This document shows, one piece after another, positions 16,998 through 25,274 of a stretch of 64,000 nucleotides of DNA. Position 1 is the first letter of the stretch; the number at the start of each line of letters is the position of its first letter. Source of the DNA: JADLHS01 sp039806955 (GTDB lineage: Bacteria; Verrucomicrobiota; Verrucomicrobiia; Limisphaerales; JADLHS01); NCBI GenBank assembly GCA_039806955.1, contig JBDHQI010000002.1, positions 1-64,000 of the forward strand, read 5' to 3'. The notes beneath the pieces are model-generated. The model had not been told where the DNA came from, made no database searches, and saw only the letters and a program-made list of their open reading frames with translations. Made by a program: the position numbers and the translations under genes.

Positions 16998-18716
16998 GTG
17001 GCTGAGAAAGACGATTATTTGATTGATATGCTGGTGGATTTGGGGTTCGTGACCCCAGATCAGGTGGCGCAAGCCCGCCAGGAAGCGGAGGCGTCCGGCG
17101 TGGGCGTGGTGGACCTCATGGTCGCCAACCAGATAGTTCGCCCGGAGGATGTCACCCAAGCGAAAGCCGCGCACTTCGGCGCGGAGGTCGTCAACCTGGC
17201 CGCGATGCAGATCGAGGATGACGTGATTGCCGCAGTGCGTCGCGACATCGCCAAGAAGTATCGTGTCATTCCGGTTTTCAAACATGAGAACACTCTGACC
17301 GTGGCCTTGGCGGACCCTTCGGATATCGCCACGATTGATACGTTAAGCCATTTGTTACACGCGGACATCGTGGTGCAGGTGGCTTCCGACGCGGACATTG
17401 AGGCGGCATTGAGCAAGTATTACGGCGGGCGGGGGGATACGGCGCTGGACACAATGATTCAGGAGATCACTCGTGGCGAAGTGGAGATTGCCGCGCCGAT
17501 GGAGGACATTACATCCGCGGGAAATGTCGCCACGGCGGATGGTGACGCGCCGCTGATCAAGTTGGTGAATCAAATCATCGTTGACGCCTTCAAAATGCGC
17601 GCGTCGGACATTCATCTGGAGCCGCTCGCCAAACGGTTCCGGTTGCGGCTGCGAATTGACGGCATGATGCATGAGGTAAAAAGTCCGCCAAAGCGGCTGC
17701 AACCCGCCATCATTGCGCGCCTCAAGATTCAATCCAACATGTCCATTGCGGAACATCGCATTCCGCAAGACGGCCGCATTCAAACCACGGTGGGCGGCGG
17801 CAAGTTGATTGACTTGCGCGTTTCCTGTCTGCCCACGCAGCACGGCGAATCCATCGTGATGCGTATTTTGGACAAGGAGGGTTTGCGCGTCGGACTGGCC
17901 GAGCTGGGGTACTTGGCGGACGACCAGCAATTGATCGAGAAATTGATCAGTTTGCCGGACGGATTATTTTTGGTCACGGGGCCGACTGGTTCAGGAAAAA
18001 CCACCACGCTTTATTCCTGTCTGCATTTTATCAATCGTCCCGACCGCAAAATCATCACGGTGGAAGACCCGGTGGAATATGTGCTGGCGGGCATCAATCA
18101 AGTGCAGGTGAGTGAAATCGTGGGTTTGACCTTCTCCGCCGCGTTGCGCTCGATTCTGCGCCAGGCGCCAAACATCATCATGATTGGGGAAATTCGCGAC
18201 TTGGAAACCGCGTCCATTGCCATCAACGCGTCGCTGACCGGTCACCTGGTGTTCTCGACTTTGCACACGAATGACGCGCCCGGCGCGGTGACCCGTCTGA
18301 TTGACATCGGCGTCAAACCCTTCCTGGTGGCTTCTTCAACGCGCGCCCTGATGGCCCAGCGGTTGGTGCGAAAAGTCTGCAAGAAATGTGGCGCGCCTTG
18401 GACGCCGCCGGATAACGAGTTGAAGGCGTTGGATATTGACGCAACGGCGGCTGCCAGCGCGACGTTCCGCAAAGGAAAAGGGTGTGACAATTGTTCCGGG
18501 ACGGGGTGCCGCGGGCGAATGGGAATTTTTGAAATTTTTGTGATTGATGATGAAGCGCGGAAGCTGATTTACGACAAGGTGCCGACGGCGGTGTTGCGTT
18601 CCCGCGCGCGCGAGATGGGCATGCGGACTTTGCGGGAAGATGGAATCCGCAAGGTGCTGGCGGGAATGACGACTCCGGATGAGGTCATTCGCGCGACCGT
18701 GGGTGACGAAAATTGA
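16998..18716 (+). CDS. pilB: PilB/GspE-family assembly ATPase (copy 1)
   Basis: Protein of 572 residues. An N-terminal MshEN-type domain (about 1-145) precedes the secretion ATPase core: Walker A GPTGSGKTTT at 328-337, ITVEDPVEY (Asp box), Walker B region IIMIGEIRDLETA near 393-405, His box TGHLVFSTLHT, and a zinc tetracysteine made of C461/C464 and CDNCSGTGC. Such ATPases energise pilus or pseudopilus extension in the cytoplasm. The usual LRQDPD before Walker B reads LRQAPN here, while copy 2 keeps the usual form. The start is GTG 16998. It heads a run of pilT, a second ATPase and pilC, with gaps of 44, 9 and 13 bases. Confidence 0.93.
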   Translation: MAEKDDYLIDMLVDLGFVTPDQVAQARQEAEASGVGVVDLMVANQIVRPEDVTQAKAAHFGAEVVNLAAMQIEDDVIAAVRRDIAKKYRVIPVFKHENTLTVALADPSDIATIDTLSHLLHADIVVQVASDADIEAALSKYYGGRGDTALDTMIQEITRGEVEIAAPMEDITSAGNVATADGDAPLIKLVNQIIVDAFKMRASDIHLEPLAKRFRLRLRIDGMMHEVKSPPKRLQPAIIARLKIQSNMSIAEHRIPQDGRIQTTVGGGKLIDLRVSCLPTQHGESIVMRILDKEGLRVGLAELGYLADDQQLIEKLISLPDGLFLVTGPTGSGKTTTLYSCLHFINRPDRKIITVEDPVEYVLAGINQVQVSEIVGLTFSAALRSILRQAPNIIMIGEIRDLETASIAINASLTGHLVFSTLHTNDAPGAVTRLIDIGVKPFLVASSTRALMAQRLVRKVCKKCGAPWTPPDNELKALDIDATAAASATFRKGKGCDNCSGTGCRGRMGIFEIFVIDDEARKLIYDKVPTAVLRSRAREMGMRTLREDGIRKVLAGMTTPDEVIRATVGDEN

Positions 18717-18760
18717 CGACGACGCTTAGCGAAACAGGAAACCCCAGGAATTTTTAGCAC

Positions 18761-19861
18761 ATGGCTTACTCAATGTCTGATTTATTGCAGTTGGTGGTGT
18801 CCGAAGGGTCATCCGACCTTCACATTCGCGTCGGCATCCCCCCCACCATCCGTGTCCATGGTATTTTGCACCGCGTGGAGGGACCGCCCTGCACCCCGGA
18901 GGATGCCGAGGAATTGATGCGCAGCATCACGTCGGACGATCACGTCCAGCAAATCCGTGAACGCGGTGGCGCGGACTTTGGTTTTGCCTTCGGCGACGCG
19001 GCGCGGTTCCGGGTCAGCGCCTTCAAGGAAAAGGGCAACTTCGCTCTCGTGTTGCGCCAGATTCCGAACAAGTTGCTGACGATGGAGCAGATTGGCATTC
19101 CACCCTCCACCCGGGAGTTGCTGTACAAGCCTCGCGGCCTGGTGTTGGTGACGGGGCCTACGGGTTCCGGTAAAACCACCACGCTGGCTTCGATGATCAA
19201 CATCATTAACGAGGAGCGGGATGACGCGCATATCATCACCATTGAGGACCCGATCGAATACTATCACCACCATAAAAAAGCGGTGGTGACGCAACGCGAG
19301 GTTCACGTGGACGTGCCGAATTTTGCCGAAGGTTTGCGGCGCGCCTTGCGCCAGGACCCGGATATCGTTCTGGTCGGTGAAATGCGCGACTTGGAAACGA
19401 TTGAAGCGGCGGTGACGGCGGCGGAAACGGGACACTTGGTCTTCGGCACGTTGCACACGACGGGCGCGGCCAAGACGATTGACCGCTTGGTGAACGCGTT
19501 CCCGATCAACCAGCAGGAAACGATTCGCATCCAGCTTTCCACGGTGTTGCAGGCGGTGATTTCACAATTGCTGATTCCGCGCGTGGACAAGCCGGGGCGC
19601 GTGGCGGTTTTTGAGGTCATGGTGAACACGCCCTCGATTTCCGCGCTGATTCGCGACAACAAAACCTTCCGCTTGCAATCGGATATCCAGACCGGCGCCA
19701 AATATGGCATGGTGACACTGGATGGTTTTCTCCTGGATAAATATCAGCTCGGGATGATTTCGCGCGACGAAGTCATCACGAAATCGCAGGATCCGGTGAC
19801 GATCCAGCAGAAGTTGCAGGAATTGGAATTGGCGCAGGCGGTGGGCGCCGGCAAGAAATAA
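18761..19861 (+). CDS. pilT: PilT-family retraction ATPase
   Basis: Protein of 366 residues, the usual PilT length. Seen in order: N-terminal PAS-like region with SSDLHIRVG (about 17-25), Walker A GPTGSGKTT at 132-140, Asp box ITIEDPIEY at 159-167, Walker B region DIVLVGEMRD at 201-210, and His box TGHLVFGTLHT at 223-233. The late motif usually written AIRNLIRE appears as SISALIRDNK. The family depolymerises type IV pili and drives twitching. Its place between two extension ATPases argues for a true retractable type IV pilus rather than a simple type II secretion system, since the latter lacks PilT. Start is ATG 18761. Confidence 0.93.
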   Translation: MAYSMSDLLQLVVSEGSSDLHIRVGIPPTIRVHGILHRVEGPPCTPEDAEELMRSITSDDHVQQIRERGGADFGFAFGDAARFRVSAFKEKGNFALVLRQIPNKLLTMEQIGIPPSTRELLYKPRGLVLVTGPTGSGKTTTLASMINIINEERDDAHIITIEDPIEYYHHHKKAVVTQREVHVDVPNFAEGLRRALRQDPDIVLVGEMRDLETIEAAVTAAETGHLVFGTLHTTGAAKTIDRLVNAFPINQQETIRIQLSTVLQAVISQLLIPRVDKPGRVAVFEVMVNTPSISALIRDNKTFRLQSDIQTGAKYGMVTLDGFLLDKYQLGMISRDEVITKSQDPVTIQQKLQELELAQAVGAGKK

Positions 19862-19870
19862 ATTTCAGTC

Positions 19871-21583
19871 ATGGCCGAAGAAATCTCAAATCCGCTGTTG
19901 GCGCTCGTGCGAGAGCAGGGGCTCGTGGATGATCTGCAATACGAGGAAGTCGTTTCCGAACTCAAACGCAGCGGCACCTCCGTGTTTCAAATCCTACAGG
20001 ATTTTGAAATCATGGATGCGGATTCCATTCTGCAAGCCCTGTCCAATCATCTCGGGGCGGAAGTGGTGTCAATCAAGGGCCGCGAGATTCCGCGCAACGT
20101 GATCGAAGCGATCCCGGCCAACACTGCAAAGATGTATCGCTGCGTGCCGGTGGCATTGGATGGCAGCGCCCTGCAGGTGGCGTTCGAGGACCCCTTGGAC
20201 CCGGCGAAAATTGACGAGCTGGGGTTTGTGGTGAAGAAGGACGTCCAACTGGTGTTGGCTGATCCTGCCGAGATCAATACGGCCCTAGATCATTATTACG
20301 GCGAGGAAACGAGTGAAGATGTCAGCAAGCTGCTCGAGGAATTGGGCGGGGATGACAAAATCACCGAGGAAGCCGTCAACGCGGCGGAAGCCGAGAGTGA
20401 CGAGGATCTGGTGGCGGGGCTGGCCAACGAAGCGCCGATTGTTCGATTTGTAAATCTGGTGTTGTTACAAGCCGTGAAAGACCGGGCGAGTGACATTCAC
20501 TTTGAGCCGTTCGAGACCGAGTTTCGCATCCGCTACCGCGTGGATGGCGCGTTATACGAAATGTCGCCGCCGCCGAAGCATCTGGCGCTGCCGGTGGTAT
20601 CGCGCATCAAGGTCATGGCGAACCTCAACATTTCCGAGCGCCGTCTGCCGCAAGATGGTCGCATCAATTACAAGTTGGGTAAACGCGAGATTGATTTGCG
20701 GGTATCCACGCTGCCAACGCAATTCGGCGAATCCGTGGTGTTGCGCGTGTTGGATCGTTCCGCGATCAGCCTGGATTTGGATTCCCTGGGATTTCCCAAG
20801 AGTACGTTGGATTTTGTGGGCGAGGTGATTCAACGCCCGAACGGCATTTTCGTGGTGACCGGCCCGACCGGTTCCGGCAAAACAACGACGCTTTATTCGT
20901 GTTTGCGGCGGGTGAACACGATTGATTCAAAATTACTGACCGCCGAGGATCCGGTGGAATTCGACATCGAAGGCATCATGCAGGTGGCGATCAACGAGGC
21001 CCAGGGCATGACTTTCGGCAAGGCCCTGCGCTCCTTCCTGCGGCAGGACCCGGACATCATCATGGTGGGGGAAATGCGCGACCTGGAAACCGCGCAAATT
21101 GCCATTCAAGCCTCGCTGACCGGCCACCTGGTGTTGAGCACGCTCCATACGAATGACGCACCGGGAGCGGTCACCCGTCTGGTGGACATGGGCACGGAAC
21201 CGTTTCTGGTTTCCTCCACTTTGATGGCGGTGCTGGCGCAGCGGCTGGTGCGGCGCATTTGCAAGGAGTGCAAGACGCCGTTTGAACCAACGGACCAGCA
21301 ATTGTCCATGTTGAACCTCTCACCGCACGATCTGGGCGACAAAGTGTTCTATTATGGTCGCGGCTGCTCGGCCTGCAATGACACCGGCTACCGGGGACGA
21401 AAGGGGATCTACGAATTGCTGGTCTGCGGCGATACGATCCGCTCCATGATTACCGAGCGCGCCCCCACAGTGGTCATGCGTCAGAAGGCCGTCGAGTTGG
21501 GCATGGTAACTTTGCGCGAGGACGGCTTGCGCAGCATTTTTGACGGTGATACTACTATTGAAGAAGTCGTGAAATACACTTAA
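19871..21583 (+). CDS. PilB/GspE-family assembly ATPase (copy 2)
   Basis: Protein of 570 residues and a full-length paralogue of the gene at 16998. It has an N-terminal MshEN-type domain, an acidic linker (about 145-180), the ASDIHFEPF motif, Walker A GPTGSGKTTT at 331-340, LRQDPDIIMVGEMRDLETA, TGHLVLSTLHT, and the tetracysteine (CKECK and CSACNDTGC). All catalytic motifs look intact. Two extension ATPases in one operon suggest two pilin sets or assembly modes, perhaps a pilus and a pseudopilus. It starts at ATG 19871, nine bases after pilT, and is followed 13 bases later by the inner-membrane platform gene. Confidence 0.92.
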   Translation: MAEEISNPLLALVREQGLVDDLQYEEVVSELKRSGTSVFQILQDFEIMDADSILQALSNHLGAEVVSIKGREIPRNVIEAIPANTAKMYRCVPVALDGSALQVAFEDPLDPAKIDELGFVVKKDVQLVLADPAEINTALDHYYGEETSEDVSKLLEELGGDDKITEEAVNAAEAESDEDLVAGLANEAPIVRFVNLVLLQAVKDRASDIHFEPFETEFRIRYRVDGALYEMSPPPKHLALPVVSRIKVMANLNISERRLPQDGRINYKLGKREIDLRVSTLPTQFGESVVLRVLDRSAISLDLDSLGFPKSTLDFVGEVIQRPNGIFVVTGPTGSGKTTTLYSCLRRVNTIDSKLLTAEDPVEFDIEGIMQVAINEAQGMTFGKALRSFLRQDPDIIMVGEMRDLETAQIAIQASLTGHLVLSTLHTNDAPGAVTRLVDMGTEPFLVSSTLMAVLAQRLVRRICKECKTPFEPTDQQLSMLNLSPHDLGDKVFYYGRGCSACNDTGYRGRKGIYELLVCGDTIRSMITERAPTVVMRQKAVELGMVTLREDGLRSIFDGDTTIEEVVKYT

Positions 21584-21596
21584 CCCGGAGTTTGTT

Positions 21597-22892
21597 ATGC
21601 CCAAGTTCAGCTACGTGGCGATGGATCAAAAGGGGAAGGAGCAAAAGGGGGTCATTGAAGTCGCCAGCCAAAATGAGGCAATTGGTCGCGTCAAGGAGAT
21701 GGGGTTGTTCCCCACCAAAATCGTTGAAGTCACCGCCGCAAAGGAAAAGAAGGGTACGCCGAAAAAAGGTGCGGCCAAAGGTTCGGGCAAGAAAAAGGGT
21801 GCGGGCAGTATCAACATTAAGATTCCCGGCTTGGGCGGCGGGGTTAAGTCAAAGGTTCTCACCACATTTACCCGACAGTTGGCCACACTGGTGGACGCTG
21901 GCTTGCCCTTGTTGCGCGGCATGCGCGTGTTGGAAAAGCAGGAGCGCAACAGTACGTTGAAGAGCACCATTGGTGAATTAGCCTTGTCCGTGGAAGGCGG
22001 CAGCACTTTTTCGGAAGCGCTGGCGCAGCACCCAAAAATTTTCAACCGACTTTACGTGAACATGGTGAAAGCCGGCGAGCTGGGCGGCGTTCTGGAAGTC
22101 GTGCTGAATCGTCTGGCTGAATTCCAGGAAAAAGCCCAAAAAATCAAAGGCAAGGTGATCGCGGCCATGTTTTACCCGGTCGCAGTGTTGGTGGTGGCCG
22201 TCGCGATTTTGGGGGTTCTGATCGTGGTGGTCATTCCCAAATTCAAGGAAGTGTTCGCCGGATTGGGTGAAGGTCGTCCCTTGCCCGCTTTCACGCAGTT
22301 GGTTTTGAACATCAGCGATATGGTGCGCAATAACATGATCGTCACCGCGATCGTGGTTGTCAGTACCGTGGTCATTTTCCTGTTGGTGATCAAAACAAAA
22401 ATCGGACGCCATTTCTGGGATAAGTTCAAGTTGAAGATGCCGGTTTTGGGACCGGTCATCAGCAAGGTGGCGATCTCGCGTTTCACCCGCACGTTAGGCA
22501 CTTTGGTCAGCAGTGGCGTGCCGATCTTGCAGGCGCTGACCATCGTGCGCGACACGTCTGGCAACGTCATTGTGGCTAATGCGGTGATGGCCGTGCATGA
22601 GAGCGTGAAGGAAGGGGAAACCATCACCGCGCCGTTGGAAGCTTCCGGAGTCTTCCCTCCGATGGTGATCTCCATGGTGGACGTGGGCGAGCAGACCGGC
22701 GCGTTGCCGGAAATGATGATGAAAATCGCCGATAACTACGACGATGAGGTGGATAACGCCGTGGCGGCCATGACCTCGTTGCTCGAGCCGATCATGATTA
22801 TTTTCCTGGCGGTCATTGTTGGCAGCATCGTCATCGCGATGTTCCTACCCTTGATTGACCTGATGAACAACCTGGGCGGCGATGGCGGTTAA
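21597..22892 (+). CDS. pilC: PilC/GspF inner-membrane platform protein
   Basis: Protein of 431 residues with two GspF domains. The N-terminal part starts with the typical PKFSYVAMDQKGKEQKG, followed by a lysine/glycine-rich insert (about 44-72). The first domain (from FTRQLATLVDAGLPLLRGM) and the second (FTRTLGTLVSSGVPILQAL) each precede long hydrophobic helices. Three membrane segments are expected, the last being IMIIFLAVIVGSIVIAMFLPL near the C-terminus. It forms the platform for the pilus or pseudopilus and contacts the ATPases encoded just upstream. A CGGAG ribosome site lies about seven bases before ATG 21597. The following intergenic region holds a new promoter. Confidence 0.93.
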   Translation: MPKFSYVAMDQKGKEQKGVIEVASQNEAIGRVKEMGLFPTKIVEVTAAKEKKGTPKKGAAKGSGKKKGAGSINIKIPGLGGGVKSKVLTTFTRQLATLVDAGLPLLRGMRVLEKQERNSTLKSTIGELALSVEGGSTFSEALAQHPKIFNRLYVNMVKAGELGGVLEVVLNRLAEFQEKAQKIKGKVIAAMFYPVAVLVVAVAILGVLIVVVIPKFKEVFAGLGEGRPLPAFTQLVLNISDMVRNNMIVTAIVVVSTVVIFLLVIKTKIGRHFWDKFKLKMPVLGPVISKVAISRFTRTLGTLVSSGVPILQALTIVRDTSGNVIVANAVMAVHESVKEGETITAPLEASGVFPPMVISMVDVGEQTGALPEMMMKIADNYDDEVDNAVAAMTSLLEPIMIIFLAVIVGSIVIAMFLPLIDLMNNLGGDGG

Positions 22893-22962
22893 GATTAGGT
22901 GGTTCCGCAGTCAGCCTGAAAGCGACGATTTTTCAAAAAATACAAAAACTGTAAAAAATCTA

Positions 22963-22990
22963 TTGACGATTTGCCGGTGTGGTGTAAATA
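22963..22990 (+). promoter_or_regulatory. Sigma-70-type promoter for the toxin-antitoxin pair
   Basis: TTGACG (22963-22968) and TAAATA (22985-22990) are separated by 16 bases. They lie downstream of an unusually A/T-rich block (about 22928-22962, with AAAAAA and TTTTT runs) that could act as an UP element. The predicted transcript starts about 40 bases before the BrnT-like start codon. This would give the pair expression independent of the pilus genes upstream. Confidence 0.5.
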
Positions 22991-23036
22991 CAAAGTAAAG
23001 ACATTGCATGGGCGAATTATTTACAAATAACCCGGA

Positions 23037-23321
23037 ATGGAGTTCGACTGGAACAATCCGCCCTTTGAAATGGATAGTTCTTTGACGCCGCGAGAGATCG
23101 AAGAGTCCTTCGAGGATCCGTTTGCAATCAAGTTATTGCCGGATTCCGCTCGGTTCAGTGCGCAAGCCCGATATTTTAATTTGGGCAAATCAGCGGGTGG
23201 CGAAGGGATCTTTAGTTTGTATCGCACGAATGGAAAACTGATTCGCGTCATTTACGCGCGACCGTTCCAGCCGGAAGAAAGATATTTTTACCAACGCAAA
23301 GTGGATCAGACGTTGTCCTGA
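23037..23321 (+). CDS. BrnT-like toxin of a type II toxin-antitoxin pair
   Basis: Protein of 94 residues with the BrnT pattern. The start FDWN matches the usual F-x-W-D/N. ESFEDPFAIKL corresponds to the fold's FDDP region. RYFNLGKSAGGEGIFSLY is the central hairpin, and IRVIYARPFQPEERYFYQ corresponds to the catalytic-side IRIISAR...ER-xYE. BrnT is a RelE-fold ribonuclease that cleaves mRNA. The gene precedes a BrnA-like ribbon-helix-helix gene, the usual order. It lies inside a pilus/secretion locus and has its own promoter. Here the usual acidic DHSE region reads PDSARFSAQ, so activity is not certain. Confidence 0.7.
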   Translation: MEFDWNNPPFEMDSSLTPREIEESFEDPFAIKLLPDSARFSAQARYFNLGKSAGGEGIFSLYRTNGKLIRVIYARPFQPEERYFYQRKVDQTLS

Positions 23322-23346
23322 GTGAAACAAAAGCGCGAGGGGAAAG

Positions 23347-23622
23347 ATGCAGACCATCAGCAGTTGGGAAGAAGTGCCGCTCTTCGATGACGAAACGGCC
23401 GAGGCGGAGTACTGGTCGGAAAACCGACCGGACCTGCGGTTGATGGAAGCGGCGGTGGCAGGGGGCAGCGAGGTGGCGGAATCAGTCACCATTACCTTGC
23501 GGATTGATCCACGGATGCTGGCGCGGATCAAGCGGTTGGCGCGCTCGCGGTATTTGAATTATCAAAGCATGATCAAACAGTGGTTAAGTGAACGCATGGA
23601 AGAAGAAATTCGCGAGCGATGA
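23347..23622 (+). CDS. BrnA-like antitoxin with ribbon-helix-helix domain
   Basis: Protein of 91 residues. The N-terminal half is acidic (DDETAEAEYWSENRPD). The C-terminal half is a ribbon-helix-helix DNA-binding domain: SVTITLRIDPRMLARIKRLA followed by RYLNYQSMIKQWLSERM. BrnA/CopG proteins neutralise BrnT and repress their own promoter. The start at ATG 23347 is preceded by GAGGGGA, one of the better ribosome sites in the window. Its stop is only 12 bases before the next pseudopilin gene, so read-through into the secretion genes, and thus autoregulation of them, is possible. Confidence 0.72.
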   Translation: MQTISSWEEVPLFDDETAEAEYWSENRPDLRLMEAAVAGGSEVAESVTITLRIDPRMLARIKRLARSRYLNYQSMIKQWLSERMEEEIRER

Positions 23623-23634
23623 TTTAAGCAAGCC

Positions 23635-24321
23635 ATGAAACATCAAACCCAAAATTCCGCCGTTCGGAGCGCCGCGTTTACCTTGATCGAATTGCTGGTG
23701 GTGATTTCGGTGATTGCGGTTCTGGCCGCCCTCATGTTTCCCGCTGGCGCCGCGATCAAAAAGAAGGCCACCATCAACAAGGCGAAAGCGCAATTGCGCC
23801 AGGTGGCGGAATTGATCGAGCGTTACCAGGTGCGTTTTGGGTATCTGCCACCCGACCACCCACTGGAGCCCGTGCGCAATTCCCTGTATTTCGAGTTGAT
23901 GGGCAGCACGCGCGAAGGGACGGCATCGCCCAATTTCAATTACACCTCGCTAGACGGTGCCGCCCGGATTTCGGAGGCGGATTGTCAGAGCGATTTTGGC
24001 GTCGGCGCCATTTTGAATTGCACCAAGTCCAACGCGGAGGAGGCCAAGCCCGCCGAACAGTTCTTGAAACAATTGCGTTCCGACCAGTACTACGAATACG
24101 CCAAGGGTGGCTCGACCATCCGGTTGCTGACCTGCTCGGTGCTGTGGCCGGCGTCCTCGGGGCAGATCATTTTCGGTACCCAGGCGAATCCGTGGCGTTA
24201 CCTGAAAAATGGCACGAACAATCCCGGCAGCTTCGATTTATGGGTGGACGTGGTCTTGGGCGGTAAAACCAATCGAATTGGGAATTGGAATTCGGGCACG
24301 CCCGAAATAGTTTCTTATTAA
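23635..24321 (+). CDS. Pseudopilin, GspG-like
   Basis: Protein of 228 residues. A 14-residue positively tinged leader ends at the prepilin peptidase site (SAAFTLIELLVVI; the conserved Glu at position 5 of the mature protein is present), followed by the hydrophobic helix (about 16-40). The helix is followed by a lysine-rich turn and QLRQVAELIERYQVRFGYLPP, which is the GspG-type arrangement. The C-terminal domain contains PWRYLKNG and two Cys residues. It is the first of five class-III signal-peptide proteins in this locus and is a candidate major or minor pseudopilin. Confidence 0.85.
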   Translation: MKHQTQNSAVRSAAFTLIELLVVISVIAVLAALMFPAGAAIKKKATINKAKAQLRQVAELIERYQVRFGYLPPDHPLEPVRNSLYFELMGSTREGTASPNFNYTSLDGAARISEADCQSDFGVGAILNCTKSNAEEAKPAEQFLKQLRSDQYYEYAKGGSTIRLLTCSVLWPASSGQIIFGTQANPWRYLKNGTNNPGSFDLWVDVVLGGKTNRIGNWNSGTPEIVSY

Positions 24322-24325
24322 CGTG

Positions 24326-24517
24326 ATGAAAACCGAACCGAAGACATTTGGAAATCGCGCCGCAGTGGCCCTGCCGGTTCAGTGGCAGGATGCGGCGTGG
24401 TTCCCGCCGGTGTTGCTGCGGGGGCGCTGGAACGGCTTTCGGCGACGTCCGATTTTTTGGCCGCACCAAATCATCACAGACCCCACAGTTTGTCAGGGAC
24501 GCACCATTGAGCTTTAA
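24326..24517 (+). CDS. Possible small protein
   Basis: A 63-codon frame beginning at ATG 24326 (a GTG lies one codon earlier) fills the gap between two pseudopilin genes almost exactly. Its residues include several tryptophans and a basic stretch (RGRWNGFRRRP). I recognise no domain, and no clear ribosome site precedes it. It may be noise, or it may be an unannotated small component of the locus. Confidence 0.25.
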   Translation: MKTEPKTFGNRAAVALPVQWQDAAWFPPVLLRGRWNGFRRRPIFWPHQIITDPTVCQGRTIEL

Positions 24518-24526
24518 CTTTTCATT

Positions 24527-25270
24527 ATGACCTCGCATAACTTCACCCTCCCATCCGATCGCCGCGGCTTTACGCTGATTGAATTGCTCGTGGTGATCGC
24601 CATCATCGCGATTCTCGCCGCGATGTTGTTGCCGGCTTTAAGCGCGGTAAAAGTTCGGGCCTTAAAGAGTCGCGCCATGACCGAGATGCAGCAGATTGGC
24701 ACCGCGCTGACGCAATACGAATCCAAATACGGTCGGTTACCGATTTTGCCGGGCATCACGCCGGGGGTCAACGATGTCACCTTCGGGGGTGGCTTGACGC
24801 CGCTGGCGCCCAACGTCATTACCGTAACGACCAATTCGGGCATCATCGCGGTGTTGATGGATGAAGAAACTTTCCGGAACGGAACCAAGTCCGCCAACTT
24901 CGGTCACGTGTTGAACCCGCAACGTCTTAAACTGCTGCCGGCCCGTTCGGCGGTGGATAACACCAGCCCTGGCATTGGTTTGGACGGTGAATATCGCGAC
25001 CCGTGGGGGAACGCTTACGTGATTTCGCTGGATTACAGCATGGAGGGCAAGACGCGGGATGCCGTGTATTCGCGCCGATTAGTGGCCCAGCAAACCGGCC
25101 AACAAGGAGTGGGCGGATTGTTCAATCCGGATACCGGCGGGAACACCGATAGCTTTGAGTATAACGGCAATTATTTGATCTGGTCCAAAGGACCGGATGG
25201 GCAGGCCTCGACCACGGTGAAATTCAACAGCGGAGTGAACAAGGACAATGTCCTTGAATGGAACAACTAA
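24527..25270 (+). CDS. Pseudopilin with GspG-like leader
   Basis: Protein of 247 residues. The leader MTSHNFTLPSDRRG is cleaved before FTLIELLVVIAIIAILAAM, with the conserved Glu at mature position 5. After the helix comes a basic stretch and a GspG-like ALTQYESKYGRLPIL. The C-terminal half includes DGEYRDPWGNAYVISLD, the DPWG motif typical of GspG-type major pseudopilins, and ends with NYLIWSKGPDGQ. DPWG plus YxIxSxGxDG is the usual GspG C-terminal pattern, so this is the best candidate for the major pseudopilin of the locus. Confidence 0.87.
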   Translation: MTSHNFTLPSDRRGFTLIELLVVIAIIAILAAMLLPALSAVKVRALKSRAMTEMQQIGTALTQYESKYGRLPILPGITPGVNDVTFGGGLTPLAPNVITVTTNSGIIAVLMDEETFRNGTKSANFGHVLNPQRLKLLPARSAVDNTSPGIGLDGEYRDPWGNAYVISLDYSMEGKTRDAVYSRRLVAQQTGQQGVGGLFNPDTGGNTDSFEYNGNYLIWSKGPDGQASTTVKFNSGVNKDNVLEWNN

Positions 25271-25274
25271 GTTT

